Below, piece by piece: positions 8,627-18,841 of a DNA stretch of 64,000 nucleotides; within the stretch, counting starts at the first letter, position 1, and every line of letters begins with the position of its first letter. A model generated the notes under the pieces. That model was not told the DNA's origin, made no database searches, and saw only the letters and a list, made by a program, of their open reading frames with translations. The translations under genes were made by a program, and so were the position numbers. The DNA is from Lenzites betulinus (lineage: Eukaryota > Basidiomycota > Agaricomycetes > Polyporales > Polyporaceae): assembly GCA_022264855.1 (NCBI GenBank), contig JABYQU010000007.1, positions 744,001 to 808,000 on the forward strand. Reading direction: 5' to 3'.

Positions 8627-11123
8627 ATGACATCTTTGGACAGGCTTCGATACAGCATGCACCGCAAAAACATCCTCGTCAGCCCAGAGAGGTTTATGGA
8701 GAGTTACGTACCGACAGTGCCCGGGGAGCGCTGCCCCTTCCCTACAATACTCGATAGTCTCCCGGTTGCGTCAGATGATGAGGGCGATGTACACGATTCT
8801 TTGGTGAGCACTTCACTGTCATATGCTACGTGGGAGATTTCTTAGTCGCCACACCTGTGAACTAGGCCGACGCACTCAATGGTGCCGACATCTGCCCGGG
8901 ACTCGAGTTCGCATGCACGTCCGCCCGTTGTGATGATCGTTTCGGAATTTACGAGACTACCGTCGTCGGGCTGTACCCGTCTGACCGTATCCCACAAGGT
9001 GCGAACATGGCCGACGACACCTCCCAACGTCCGGGCACCGATTGGTCCGCTGTTGAGTTGTGCATCGTGTCCACCACGGACGCGGAAACATTCTACCCAG
9101 TCAGTGAGATCTACGCGGATGACCGACCGGTCTCTCACAGTCGCGTATTCTCGTACGCCGAGTCCACACTCCAATGGCAACAACGAACTTTCCTTTTCAT
9201 GGTTCTCCTTCTCGGCAACGACTGCGTCCTCGTGCGCTTCGACCGTGCGGGCTATATCATGTCGCAGGCGTTCAACTACAAGACCGATGGGGACAACCTG
9301 ATCGAATTCTTCTGGCGATACGCACGGTGGGCTGCTTCGACCCGCGGCCACGATCCGACTGCCGAGCGCATCCTTCCTTGCTCTCCCCTCGCAGAGCAGA
9401 TGAAAGCGCGAGCGCAGAAGGACAAGGACACGACAAATCGCGAGGACTACGTCCGTCGGATGTTCGAAGAGTCTCTCAATCCGCGATGGTACTGGTGGAC
9501 ACTCCGCGTAGAGCCTGATGGCAAGGAGGGCGAGGACCGCTTCTTCGTCGTCGGTAAGCCGAACTTCCAAGCGCCTGGGTTGGTCGGCCGTGGCACGCGG
9601 GGATACGTTGCCCTGCCAGCGGACAACATCGCCGACGGGAAGTTCTGCTACCTGAAGGATGCGTGGCGGGTGGTCGGCCTGGACATCGACAAGGAAGGCA
9701 CGATCCTCGAACACCTCAACGAGCAGAAGGTCAAGTATACTCCGACGCTCGAGTGTCATGGAGACGTCGGCGATCCAAACCAACAGGTGACACAAACGGA
9801 CGCACTCTGGGACGAGGTGAACGAAAGGAAGGAGGTCGAGGAGAGGAACACGGAAGGGGATACTATCGTTTCGCCTGTCAAGAAGCACAGGCACTACCGG
9901 ATCGTGGTGAAGGAGGTCGGACAGCCGATGTCAGAGTTTACGAGCAGTCGCCAGCTCGTCCATGCGTTGTGGTGTTGCATAACCGGTACGGTCACATATA
10001 GATGAACCTCGTGGCAACATTGCTGACTTCACATCTCCAGCGCATTCGGAAGCCTACAAGATCGGTGTCATTCACCGTGACATCAGTGCTAGCAACGTAC
10101 TGTTGTATTACGACGCGAAGACAAAAAAGTCCTGCGGCCTACTCAACGACTGGGAGCTGTCGAAGAAGACAGATAGCCCGCGCCCGCGCGGACGCCAGCT
10201 TGACCGCACGGTGAGCTCTTTCTCCTCTTCTGCTGAGGTACAATGTGTTCACGACGCTGTAGGGCACATGGCAATTCATGTCCGCCATGACGTTGATTAA
10301 ACCTTGGAGACGGATCGAAGTCGAAGACGAACTCGAATCCTTTTTCAACGTGCTTCTATACTTCTCAGTCCGCTTCCTTCCTCATAACTGCGATCAAGTC
10401 GGCGACTTCATGCACACATATTTTGACGACTACAGCACGCTTGCCAACACCTACCGATGCGGGTTTTACAAAAGATACTGCATGAAGGTCGGCAGTCTCG
10501 ATCTGGACCTGAATCAATGTATGGACAGAGCGAAACCCGAAAGGCCCGAAAAACCATTGGAGAAGCTGACATTCGGTTGGCCGACGCCCACTGGCGCCCC
10601 TGAACCCGGCGTTGCCCATCCGTTGAACGAGGTCATTACTACCATCCTGAAGTGGATCAAAGGCCGTTACGATGTTCTTGGATTCGATGAGAATGTTCGA
10701 GACCCCGAGCGCAAAAGTAGAATGCCGAAGAACAATGAGGAATTCGACTTCGATGACGATACCACGGAGCCCGAGTCGTCCGACGAGTCGACCTCAGATT
10801 CCCAGGATCCTGCCAGTGCCCGACGTCAAGACGAAGCTAATGCTGCGAAACTCCACTCCCACTCTGCAATCCTCGCATTACTCAAGAAGGCCGGTAAAGG
10901 AGACCTCGGGGACTGGCCCATGGTTGATAAGATACCCGACCAACTTCCGAAGAAGGGGTATCAACAGGACGCGGACCCTGCGATAACATCCCCGGCTGTG
11001 TCGAAGGCCGTCGGAAGTTCAAGGAAGCCCATCATGTATTCCAGTACAGCTTCTTCGCGGAAGCGTGTCGCAGCCGAGGTCGGGGAGCTCGAGGTCGCGG
11101 GACCTTCGAAACAGTCGAAATGA
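8627..11123 (+). CDS. FunK1 fungal-type protein kinase, copy 1 (nuclease-like motif lost)
   Basis: Four exons (8627-8803, 8866-9985, 10041-10210, 10263-11123), 775 residues. The C-terminal half carries the FunK1 kinase: RGTRGYVAL and CYLKDAWRV (glycine-rich/lysine region), EGTILEHL (probable C-helix Glu), catalytic loop IHRDISASN with Asp446 and Asn451, and LLNDWELSKK, where DWE replaces the usual DFG. GTWQFMSAMTL and EDELESFFNVLLYF follow, then an acidic low-complexity stretch and a basic C-terminus. These residues suggest an active kinase; substrates are unknown. The region before the kinase aligns without gaps to copy 2 around residues 90-130, but the Asp and Glu-Cys-Lys seen in copies 2 and 3 are Val92 and Val127-Ser128-Thr129 here. 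The N-terminus is about 35 residues shorter than in copy 2. The start is the first ATG in frame before the conserved SMHRKNILVSPERFM block. Confidence 0.9.
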
Positions 11124-12552
11124 TTTACTGTCCGCGGGCAAGTCGCGTCTACAGAGAAGAATCCCATCCGCCTCGTTTTCGCCTCATTGCGTATAACCGT
11201 ATGACATCGTCTCCGCGCGCTCCCGAGCCTTTCTACCGTCTTTCCGAGGCTCTTTATTCCCGCCGTCCCGCTGTCCGACGTACCTGCGTTCTCTACCCTA
11301 CAACCGCCTCAAACATTTACCACAAAGTGTCTGTCGCCGTTGGGTCTCGGTGGAACCGGACACATTTTGGAACCTCTCTAGCTCGCCGCGCGGCGACTCG
11401 GACAGGCGAGCTCGGAGAGGGCAGACATTTATGTGCCGGGATTTTTGCTTGTGGGCCGCGACGCCTACAGCACCCTCGTCTAAGACGGTGTTGCAGGGAC
11501 GATATCGGTCTTATGAGACAGGATCTATGGGGCGGGCGGGCAGGTATCTATATCCTCATTCAGTATGTTGGTTGGAAACTCGGTTGTTGTTGCACGTCTA
11601 CTATCTCACTCTATCATCAGAACTATACGCGTCCCGCTGATTTTACACAGTCGGGACCCCATTGGAGGTCAAACGCGCGTGAGACGACTGAGATGCGACT
11701 CGCACAAGGAGTGTATGTGAGCAGGAGAACGGAAGAGCCTGAGGGTGTCGCATTGGTGACCTAGTAGTAGAGCTCCAGCCTGACAATGGAACGATTCGGA
11801 AAGCACTAAATAATGAGAGGGATCAATGCGGCTCATGCACTACCAAATTTACTCATCAAGAGCTGAAACGTGAGGATAGAGGTACAAATCCATGCTTCCC
11901 GTGTTAGGAGTAGATTAACGTAGTCTGCGGAGTGATCACAATGATAATGAATCAATTTCCCGAATTGGCTTCACTGCAAGCCGTAGAGGCACCAGTGGCA
12001 AGGGCCTGTTACGGCCAAGGTTTCCATTTTATAGAGGGATACTGCGACATATGTATTTTTACAAGTCGGCGGGGTTATGGACGAAGGGAATGGGCCGGGG
12101 CCCGCCGCGGTGCGCACACCGCGGCGGCTCGCGGCGGATGCTTGGTAGCACAGCCACATCGAGGTTCTGGACGATGCCTTGACTTGAAACGAGCATCCAG
12201 CAAGACACCTCTAGGCATACGTTGCACACCACGGAATTAGGGGCAACAACGGATCTTTAAAGTGCCTTTTGGAACTCCAGAGGACAAGGGCATGTCTTGA
12301 GCACGGAACAGCCAACGATGTTGAACTTGATGATATTAGGCGCTGGCACAATGACAGCTTGGGCGCGCGCTTCCGCTGGGTTTCAACTTGCCACAACCTC
12401 CCGCAATCGCGCTCATTGACCATTGTTCAAGTCGCAGCTGACAAAACGACCAAGCGAAACAACACGTGCTCCGCCGTGGCTAGAGAGCGCTCCTATATCA
12501 ACTTCAACACCTCGTCTTGACCGTAAGCTCTCCTCTACCACATCCTCCCACC
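11124..12552. other. Spacer between tandem FunK1 genes
   Basis: The first ~200 bp after the stop (11124-11310) resemble the sequence after copy 2 (15176-15360), sharing phrases such as CGCGGGCAAGTCGCG / CGCGGGCGAGTCGCA and TCTTTCCGAGGCTC / TCTTTCAGAGGCTC. The duplicated unit therefore extends past the coding region. The rest holds no recognisable gene; an extended frame at 11120-11764 is just read-through of this flank. A GC-rich hairpin lies at 12102-12127. CTATATCAAC near 12493 may serve as the TATA element of copy 2. Confidence 0.55.
12102..12127. repeat. Perfect GC-rich inverted repeat (hairpin)
   Basis: CCGCCGCGGTG and CACCGCGGCGG are exact reverse complements separated by CGCA. The arms are 11 bp, with another small palindrome (GGGCCGGGGCCC) immediately to the left. 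It lies 425 bp upstream of the second FunK1 start codon. It could be a protein-binding palindrome or a transposon end; its role is unknown. Confidence 0.7.
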
Positions 12553-15175
12553 ATGGCTGATCACACCCCCCTGCCCAACGTCGGTTCCACACCGTACAAA
12601 TGCAACAGAATTCAAAGCAACATATTCAGCGCATCTACTCCTGACCTTCCGATCAAACGCCGTGAATTACGAGTCAGCATGCATCGCAAGACCATCATCG
12701 TCACTCCCGAGAAGTTCATGGAAAGATTTGTGCCACTTCTCCCCGACCACATGTCGAAGCGCGACGAAAGCACTTCCTCGATACTTGGAAACATTCCCGT
12801 TGCGTCAGGCAGTGAGCGCAAGATGTATCCGCCACTGGTAAGCCGTTCATGTTCGTCACTGTGCGAGACACAGCTCAGAAGTCGCGCGCCAGGTCAAGGC
12901 ACTCAACGACGCCAACATCTGTCCTGGATTCCAGTTCGTCGACACATCGTCCCGCGGTGACGGCTCTGAGCGCTCGAACGAGGCCCCCGACATCGGCCTT
13001 TACCCGTCCGACCGCGTGCCTGTGCGCACGACAGACCCCGACGGGACGGTGCACTCTCCGCCCACCGACTGGTCCGCCGTCGAGTTCTGCATCGAGTGCA
13101 AGACGAACTCCGACGCGCACGATCCGTTCGAAGAGAAGAAAGGCGCATCCAAGGGGATCGACCCAACGACAAAGGAGCGGAAAGAGATATTCGCGCAGAT
13201 CCTCGCGTACGCCGAGTTCATGTTAACTAGGCAGCAGCGGATGTGGATCTTCATGGTCCTCATCCTTGGAGACCACTGCCGCATCATCCGCTTCGACCGT
13301 GCCGGTGCCGTCGCGACGCAGAAGTTCAACTACAAGACGAACGGGGCGGCTCTCATCGAGTTCCTCTGGCGCTATGCAAAGTGGCCTGAGTCCACCCGCG
13401 GCCACGATCCGACGGCCGAGCGCATCATCCCGGGCACCCTCCTCGCAGAGCAGATGAAAGCGCGAGCGCAGAAGGACAAGGACACGACAAATCGCGAGGA
13501 CTATATCCGTCGGATGTTCGAAGAGTCTCTCGACCCGCGATGGTATTGGTGGAAACTCCGTGTAGAGCCTGATGGCAAGGATGGCAAGGACCGGTTCTTC
13601 GTCGTCGGCAAGCCGAACTTCCAAGCACCTGGGGTGGTCGGCCGTGGCACGCGTGGATACGTCGCCCTGCCTGCAGACAACATCGCCGACGGGAAATTCT
13701 GCTACCTGAAGGACGCGTGGCGTGTGGTTGGCCCGGACATCGACAAGGAAGGTACGATCCTCGAACACCTCAACGAACACAAAGTCAAGTACATCCCGAC
13801 GCTTGAGTGCCATGGAGACGTCGGAGACCAGGTGACACAGACGGACGCGCTCTGGGACGAGTTGAATAGAAGGAATGAGATCGAGGAGGGGAACCAGGGA
13901 GAGGACATCGTTTCGCCTCTCAAGAAGCACAGGCACTACCGGATCGCGGTGAAGGAGGTCGGCCAGCCGATGTCAGAGTTTACGTGCAGTCGCCAGCTCG
14001 TCCATGCGCTGTGGTTTTGCATCACCGGTACGGTCACATATCGTGGAACCTCGCTGCAACGTTGCTGACTTTGCATTTCCAGCGCATTCAGAAGCCTACA
14101 AGATCGGCGTCATTCACCGCGACATCAGTGCTGGCAACGTACTGTTATACTACGACCCGAAGGAAAAGAAGCGACGCGGCCTGCTGAACGACTGGGAGCT
14201 GTCGAAGAAGACCGACAGCGTGCGCCCGAGCGGACGCCAGCTTGACCGCACTGTGAGCACTTTTCTTCTGTTCTGGCGAGGTACAATGTGCTCACGACAA
14301 TGCAGGGCACGTGGCAGTTCATGTCCGCCATGACTCTCATGACCCCAGGCGACCCCGTCGCAGTCGAAGATGAACTCGAATCGTTCTTCAACGTGCTTCT
14401 ATACTTTTCAGTCCGCTTCCTTCCCCACAACTGCGACAAAGTCGCTGACTTCATGCACGCCTATTTTGACGACTACAGCACCCTTGGCGACACCTATAAG
14501 TGCGGGCATTACAAGAAAGGTTGCATGGAGACTGGGCACCTCGACCTCGATATAACTTCACGTCTTAAGGAAGGACCCAAGGCCACGACCCCAGTAGCGA
14601 AGGTCCGAGAATGTCTTGAATTTAGTTGGATGACGCCCACTGGCGCCCTGGCACCCGGCGTTGCCCATCCATTGGACATGATCATCACCACCATCCTGCA
14701 GTGGATCAAAGGCCGCTACTTCCTTGTCGAACGCAAACGGAAAGCTTCCCCCGCGCAAGCCGCCGAGAGCACGGCCAACCTGCTGATAAACAACGAGGAG
14801 TTCGATATCCCCGGTTATGATCCCACAGCATCGCCCAAGGTTATCCCACTGCATTCCCAGGGTACTATACAAGAACGTACCAAAGCTGAAGCATGTGCTG
14901 CAAACCTCCGCACCCACTCTGCTATCCTCGATTTACTGGCGCTTGCTATTCACAACGAGGACTGGCCCGCGGCCGACAAGGTGCCCGACCAGCTCCCGAA
15001 GAAGGGCTACCAACACGGCGCAGACCTCACGACAGCGTTCCCCAGTCTGTCGAATGCCAGCGGCGGCACTATGTTCCACGGCATACCCCCTTCCAGTACA
15101 GCATCTTTACGGAAGCGTCGCGCAGCGGTAGTCGAGGGGCTTGAAGTCGCGGGACCTTCGAAGCGGTCCAAGTGA
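12553..15175 (+). CDS. FunK1 fungal-type protein kinase, copy 2 (nuclease-like motif intact)
   Basis: Four exons (12553-12837, 12893-14027, 14083-14252, 14306-15175), 819 residues; intron positions and phases match copy 1. The kinase region has RGTRGYVAL, CYLKDAWRV, EGTILEHL, IHRDISAGN (Asp487, Asn492) and LLNDWELSKK, then GTWQFMSAMTL and EDELESFFNVLLYFSVRFLP. Before it lies a block that reads like a PD-(D/E)XK nuclease core: PDIGLYPSD (Asp128), VEFCIECKTNSD (Glu163, Lys165), a helix QILAYAEFMLTRQQR (Gln197), then hydrophobic strands IFMVLILGD and CRIIRFDRAG. FunK1 kinases are expanded in agaricomycetes; substrates are not known. The nuclease reading is inference from motif spacing and predicted strand-helix order. 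It lies 1.4 kb downstream of copy 1 in the same orientation, from a tandem duplication. Confidence 0.92.
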
Positions 15176-16020
15176 TTCACCCGCGGGCGAGTCGCATTTA
15201 CGGAGAAGAATGTCTTCCCCTCCGAGTCGCTATCATCTTATTGCGCGTGGCCCATCGTCTTCGCTCGGCCCCGACTTCTTCCACCGTCTTTCAGAGGCTC
15301 TCTTCTCTACCGCACCACCGTTCGGCATACCATCGCTCTCCACCCTCCAACCGCCTCGCAGGTCGCTCTAGGATGCTTTCAACGCCGAGTCTCGGACGCG
15401 CCGACACAGCGGCGCCTGATCCCTCAGGCTCTCCAACGTACGGCGCAGTGCGCACCGACTGGTCCCTCCTTGTCGCAGCCCCGCCCGAACGGCTCTTGTT
15501 CCCCCAACGTTCATGGACAGTGCCGCCAGTCGGCAGGTTCTCTGTGTATCATTTGCCCTCGCTTCACTATCTCTCCGTCGTCGTCGAGCCCCCTACTATA
15601 TGTCCCGCAATGTATATCCCACAATGTATATCCCGCATGTCCATATATTCCCCTCTCCGTCCCTGTACCAGATCATACTACTACGTACTAACCTCCGCAC
15701 ACAATGATATTATACGCTCTCATTTTTCCGCCTCCAGTCCAGGCAGCGTATCGAGGCACCTGGTGGCTCATTCGAGGGTAGCAGTATCACCAGTCATATT
15801 AACCGTACTCGTATACAAATGATGTGATACACATCTTCGGTTTCGTCTACAGCATCTCATATCGTACTAATACTATGCATAAGCCGTCGTCTGTGCCACA
15901 ATCCGTACAGGTCCAACAGCCGGAAGCGAGGAATTAGGCCTTGAGGGCTAGAAACATTAGTGCGCGCACGCAATAGGACGTTAGGCCCGTGCTACGCACG
16001 GGTCGCATGTCGAAAGGCTG
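15176..16020. other. 3' flank of FunK1 copy 2
   Basis: About 200 bp resemble the 3' flank of copy 1. Beyond 15400 the sequence is pyrimidine-rich and loses any coding pattern; a short direct repeat CCCGCAATGTATATCCC / CCACAATGTATATCCC lies at 15604-15634. Confidence 0.45.
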
Positions 16021-16024
16021 ACTC

Positions 16025-16170
16025 ATGGTCGAAAAAATGGCTGACCAGCTTCAGGAGAAAGGCTATCCAAAGAACACGACTTTCGCAATGCCGTTCTCCA
16101 ACCTATCCCAGCCCAGGCTCCCCGAGGAGGCGCCCGTAAGACGAGATCGAGGACCCGAGACATGCATCTC
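16025..16170 (+). pseudogene. Probable C-terminal relic of a third tandem FunK1 copy
   Basis: An open stretch reads MVEKMADQLQEKGYPKN, closely resembling the segment near the C-terminus of copies 1 and 2 (MVDKIPDQLPKKGYQQ; ADKVPDQLPKKGYQH). It continues AMPFSNLSQP, resembling AFPSLSNAS in copy 2. No kinase exons precede it, and the upstream sequence is closed in this frame. It therefore looks like the remnant of another copy of the array rather than a gene. The match covers only about 30 residues, so confidence is limited. Confidence 0.5.
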
Positions 16171-16316
16171 AATTATACATACATCATCAACCCTATTCAT
16201 TCCCGTGTTCTACGCACCCTAAACTCAACGTTTAAGGCTTAGCTTTCTGTTGGTTAGCTTGATTGTACCGCAGATCATACCATGTGAATGGGAATGCCAA
16301 GCAATCAAGCTGAAAA

Positions 16317-18278
16317 TCAATGACTCTCCGCTCCCAGTCCGTCGAGGCGGCTGCTGACGACCCGACCGCCCTGTATGACAGCATACAGATGCTTCTCCGG
16401 GTAGTCCAAAACGGTCACGTCTTCGAGCGGGTTCGCATCGAGGACGAGCATGTCCGCGTAGCATCCTTCGGCGATCCGCCCTAGCTTGGAGTCGCCGAGC
16501 ATCATAGCTGTGAATGATGCATGAGCCGTGGCGGCGAGTGAATGTTCTGGCATGCAGACTGCGACCTACCTGCGTTCGTCGTGGCATGGCGCAAGACTTT
16601 GGGAGAGGAGAGCACTGCACTTCGAACGGTGAACTGCCGTCAGAACAGGGGAACATCAGCCCAGCTCATTCCTTATGGCTGCGGTGTCCTGCGCTGACCT
16701 CCTCCGTCTGCAGTGCGTGCATGGAAGTCAGCAAATCCGAGCCACTAGCGTAGTGTGTTAGCAAACTATGACACATTGAGCACACGATGGTACGCGACGC
16801 ACAAGCATATTGTCACCCCAGCCTCGTCTGCGACGCGCAGCGCTTCTAGGCCGCGGGCCATGACTTGCTCATTCTTCACCTTCCCCTCCGGAGGCAGAAA
16901 GTCTTCGAACGGGGGGCGGACCATGATTCCATAGCATGCTAGTGTCGGTGTGAGGAAGATGCCTTTTTCTGCCATCCTGGGCGCATGCCGCGTCGCACCG
17001 CAATGAGATTGCGAAAGGTAAGCTTCGGCTCTATTGCGGGACTTACAACTTTGCGGTGGACGGGCTGATGAGGTTGCCATGCTCGATGCCGCGAACCCCG
17101 TTCTCGATGGCGTGGAGGACAGACGCATCGGTGTATGCGTGTGCCGTCGCTGTGCCGCCAGCCTTTCAATATCACGAAGGACAGGACGCGCGCAAGAGCT
17201 AGCGTACTGTGTTTGTTACCCATCTGCTGGCACGTCGTGGTGATTGCACGTATTTCCTCCGCCGTGTATTGTACTGTCTCGATAGCATCCTGGTTTTTGT
17301 GAGGGATTATTGTCGACCGTCAGAGATAAACAAACGTACGGTAGGTGAGGCGACGCCGCCACCGCACATGATCTTGATAAAGTCTGCGCCTCCCCTAAGC
17401 TCCTCTCGGGTAGCTTTGAGGACTTGAGGGACGCCGTCGCAGGTACGACCGAGGGACTGCGAGTGCCCCCCGCAGCACCCTGTACTGGACGGTGCGGAGC
17501 CAAAGTCGGCATGCCCACCTGTCTGCGAGAGGGCCTTGCCGCACTGAAATAGACGGGGACCCGGTATGAGGCCTTCTGCTATGGCACTCGCAAGGGCTTT
17601 GCTGGCGCCGCCTGTTAAGTCACGATGAGAAGATGTTGGAGGTAAGGACTGAGGTATCTTCTCACCGGTGTCCCTAACGGTTGTAAAACCGCGCATGAGC
17701 ATCTCTACCGGAGATCATGTATCAATGCTTCATCGATATTCAGTTAAGGACTGAAGCTTACCATGCAAGACATATGTCGACCGGAGATGGATAAGCTCTT
17801 CCGGAGTTTGCACTAGTTCACCCATCGTCTTCACTCCAGGGACGGCGGTAACATGCACATGACAGTCGATTAGACCGCTGGTGCGGCGTGCTGTGAGTTT
17901 CGTGAAGTAACTTCATCACGAAGTGCACGTACGGGCACAGGTACTTTCCGGCAAGGTCGACCACAATGGGTTCCGGGTCCTTATCATCCGTAGGAGCATG
18001 TCGCGGAGTTGCGGTGACTGGCCGCACGGAAGTTATGTGCCCGTCATCGGCGATTATGTCGCTCAAAGCTGGAGACGGAGTGTTATCTGTGGGGTCTACG
18101 ATCTGCGCATTCAGCAGGATGAGGCGAGGAGCTTTGGTTCTTATCCATGGCTTTACCGCGAGCTTGGGAAGTCTAAAATTCTCGTTAGATATAGCGGCGT
18201 GGGTTTCGATGGGCTGCTAACAGAGACTTACAACGAGTCTCTCGTTTTGTCCGGGGAACCTGGAAAGCTCGGAGACAT
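16317..18278 (-). CDS. Metal-dependent amidohydrolase (imidazolonepropionase/prolidase-like)
   Basis: A TIM-barrel hydrolase of the amidohydrolase superfamily, probably hydrolysing a small amide or dipeptide-like substrate. About ten exons give roughly 450 residues. The chosen start at 18278 opens a short first exon (MSPSFPGSPDKTRDS) spliced to LPKLAVKPWIRTKAPRLILL. Then come NAQIVDPTDNTP, VVDLAGKYLCP and the metal ligands in order: GLIDCHVHVT (HxH), ADFIKIMCGGG (Lys), TAHAYTDAS (His), IEHGNLISPS (His) and GSDLLTSMHAL (Asp). The C-terminus has the usual GRIAEGCYADMLVLDANPLE and VIQGGRVVSSR. All five ligand positions are present, so the enzyme should be active. No signal peptide is seen, so it is presumably cytosolic. 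Divergent from the Nab2-type gene across about 560 bp. The exact substrate cannot be told from the sequence. Confidence 0.9.
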
Positions 18279-18841
18279 GTCTTGCTAAAGCCTTGTACCG
18301 AAGTGTTATCTCGACTACACCAGAGAGACTTGGTATCAGAGATGTCTCGCACGGTCGCGGTGCACCTGTACTACATGTGGGAACAGCCTGATAATTCGAA
18401 CCCAGTGAGTCTCAGCATGTGCATGGCTCCAGTGGAAGCGATAAACCGTGTACTAGCTCAGATAATGGTAGACACTCCGATGTCGTACCTGTACGGACGG
18501 GCTAAACCTAGGCTGTGTGTTCCCTGACCCTTATGTTGATATATAAGGCTTGAGACTTTGAATCTTTGGGACTCTGCATGCGTGAATGCCGCCGCGAACT
18601 GATATCCACAGACAGAGGTCGATGCGGTCAACGACGGAATGGCGCGCTAATACGAGCAAGTACAATTTGCTGGCCCTGCTCAGCGGAGTCTTAAATGGAT
18701 AACCATGTGAAACAGCCACCTAATGTTTCTTTCCACCTCCGATTGATGTCAGTATGGTCCATTACAAACTTAGTAATCGTGGCTGAGGGCGCGTCTACAT
18801 CACCCTTGCTTCTCAACCACCACCTCTTGCTACCACTTGCT
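18279..18841. promoter_or_regulatory. Divergent intergenic region, amidohydrolase / Nab2-type gene
   Basis: 563 bp between opposing start codons. Short frames on both strands show no gene. GTTGATATATAAGGC near 18535-18549 contains a TATATAA that could serve either gene, but it is about 255-300 bp from each start, so this is tentative. Confidence 0.4.

Noticed and set aside
8842..9894. 350-codon minus-strand frame opposite FunK1 copy 1 (and a similar one opposite copies 2 and 3)
   Set aside because: Antisense shadow of a highly biased coding exon; the plus-strand kinase is clearly the gene.
18390..18415. tRNA B-box-like GGGTTCGAATT on the minus strand
   Set aside because: The flanking bases do not form a T-arm stem, and no A-box or acceptor stem was found at the right distance.
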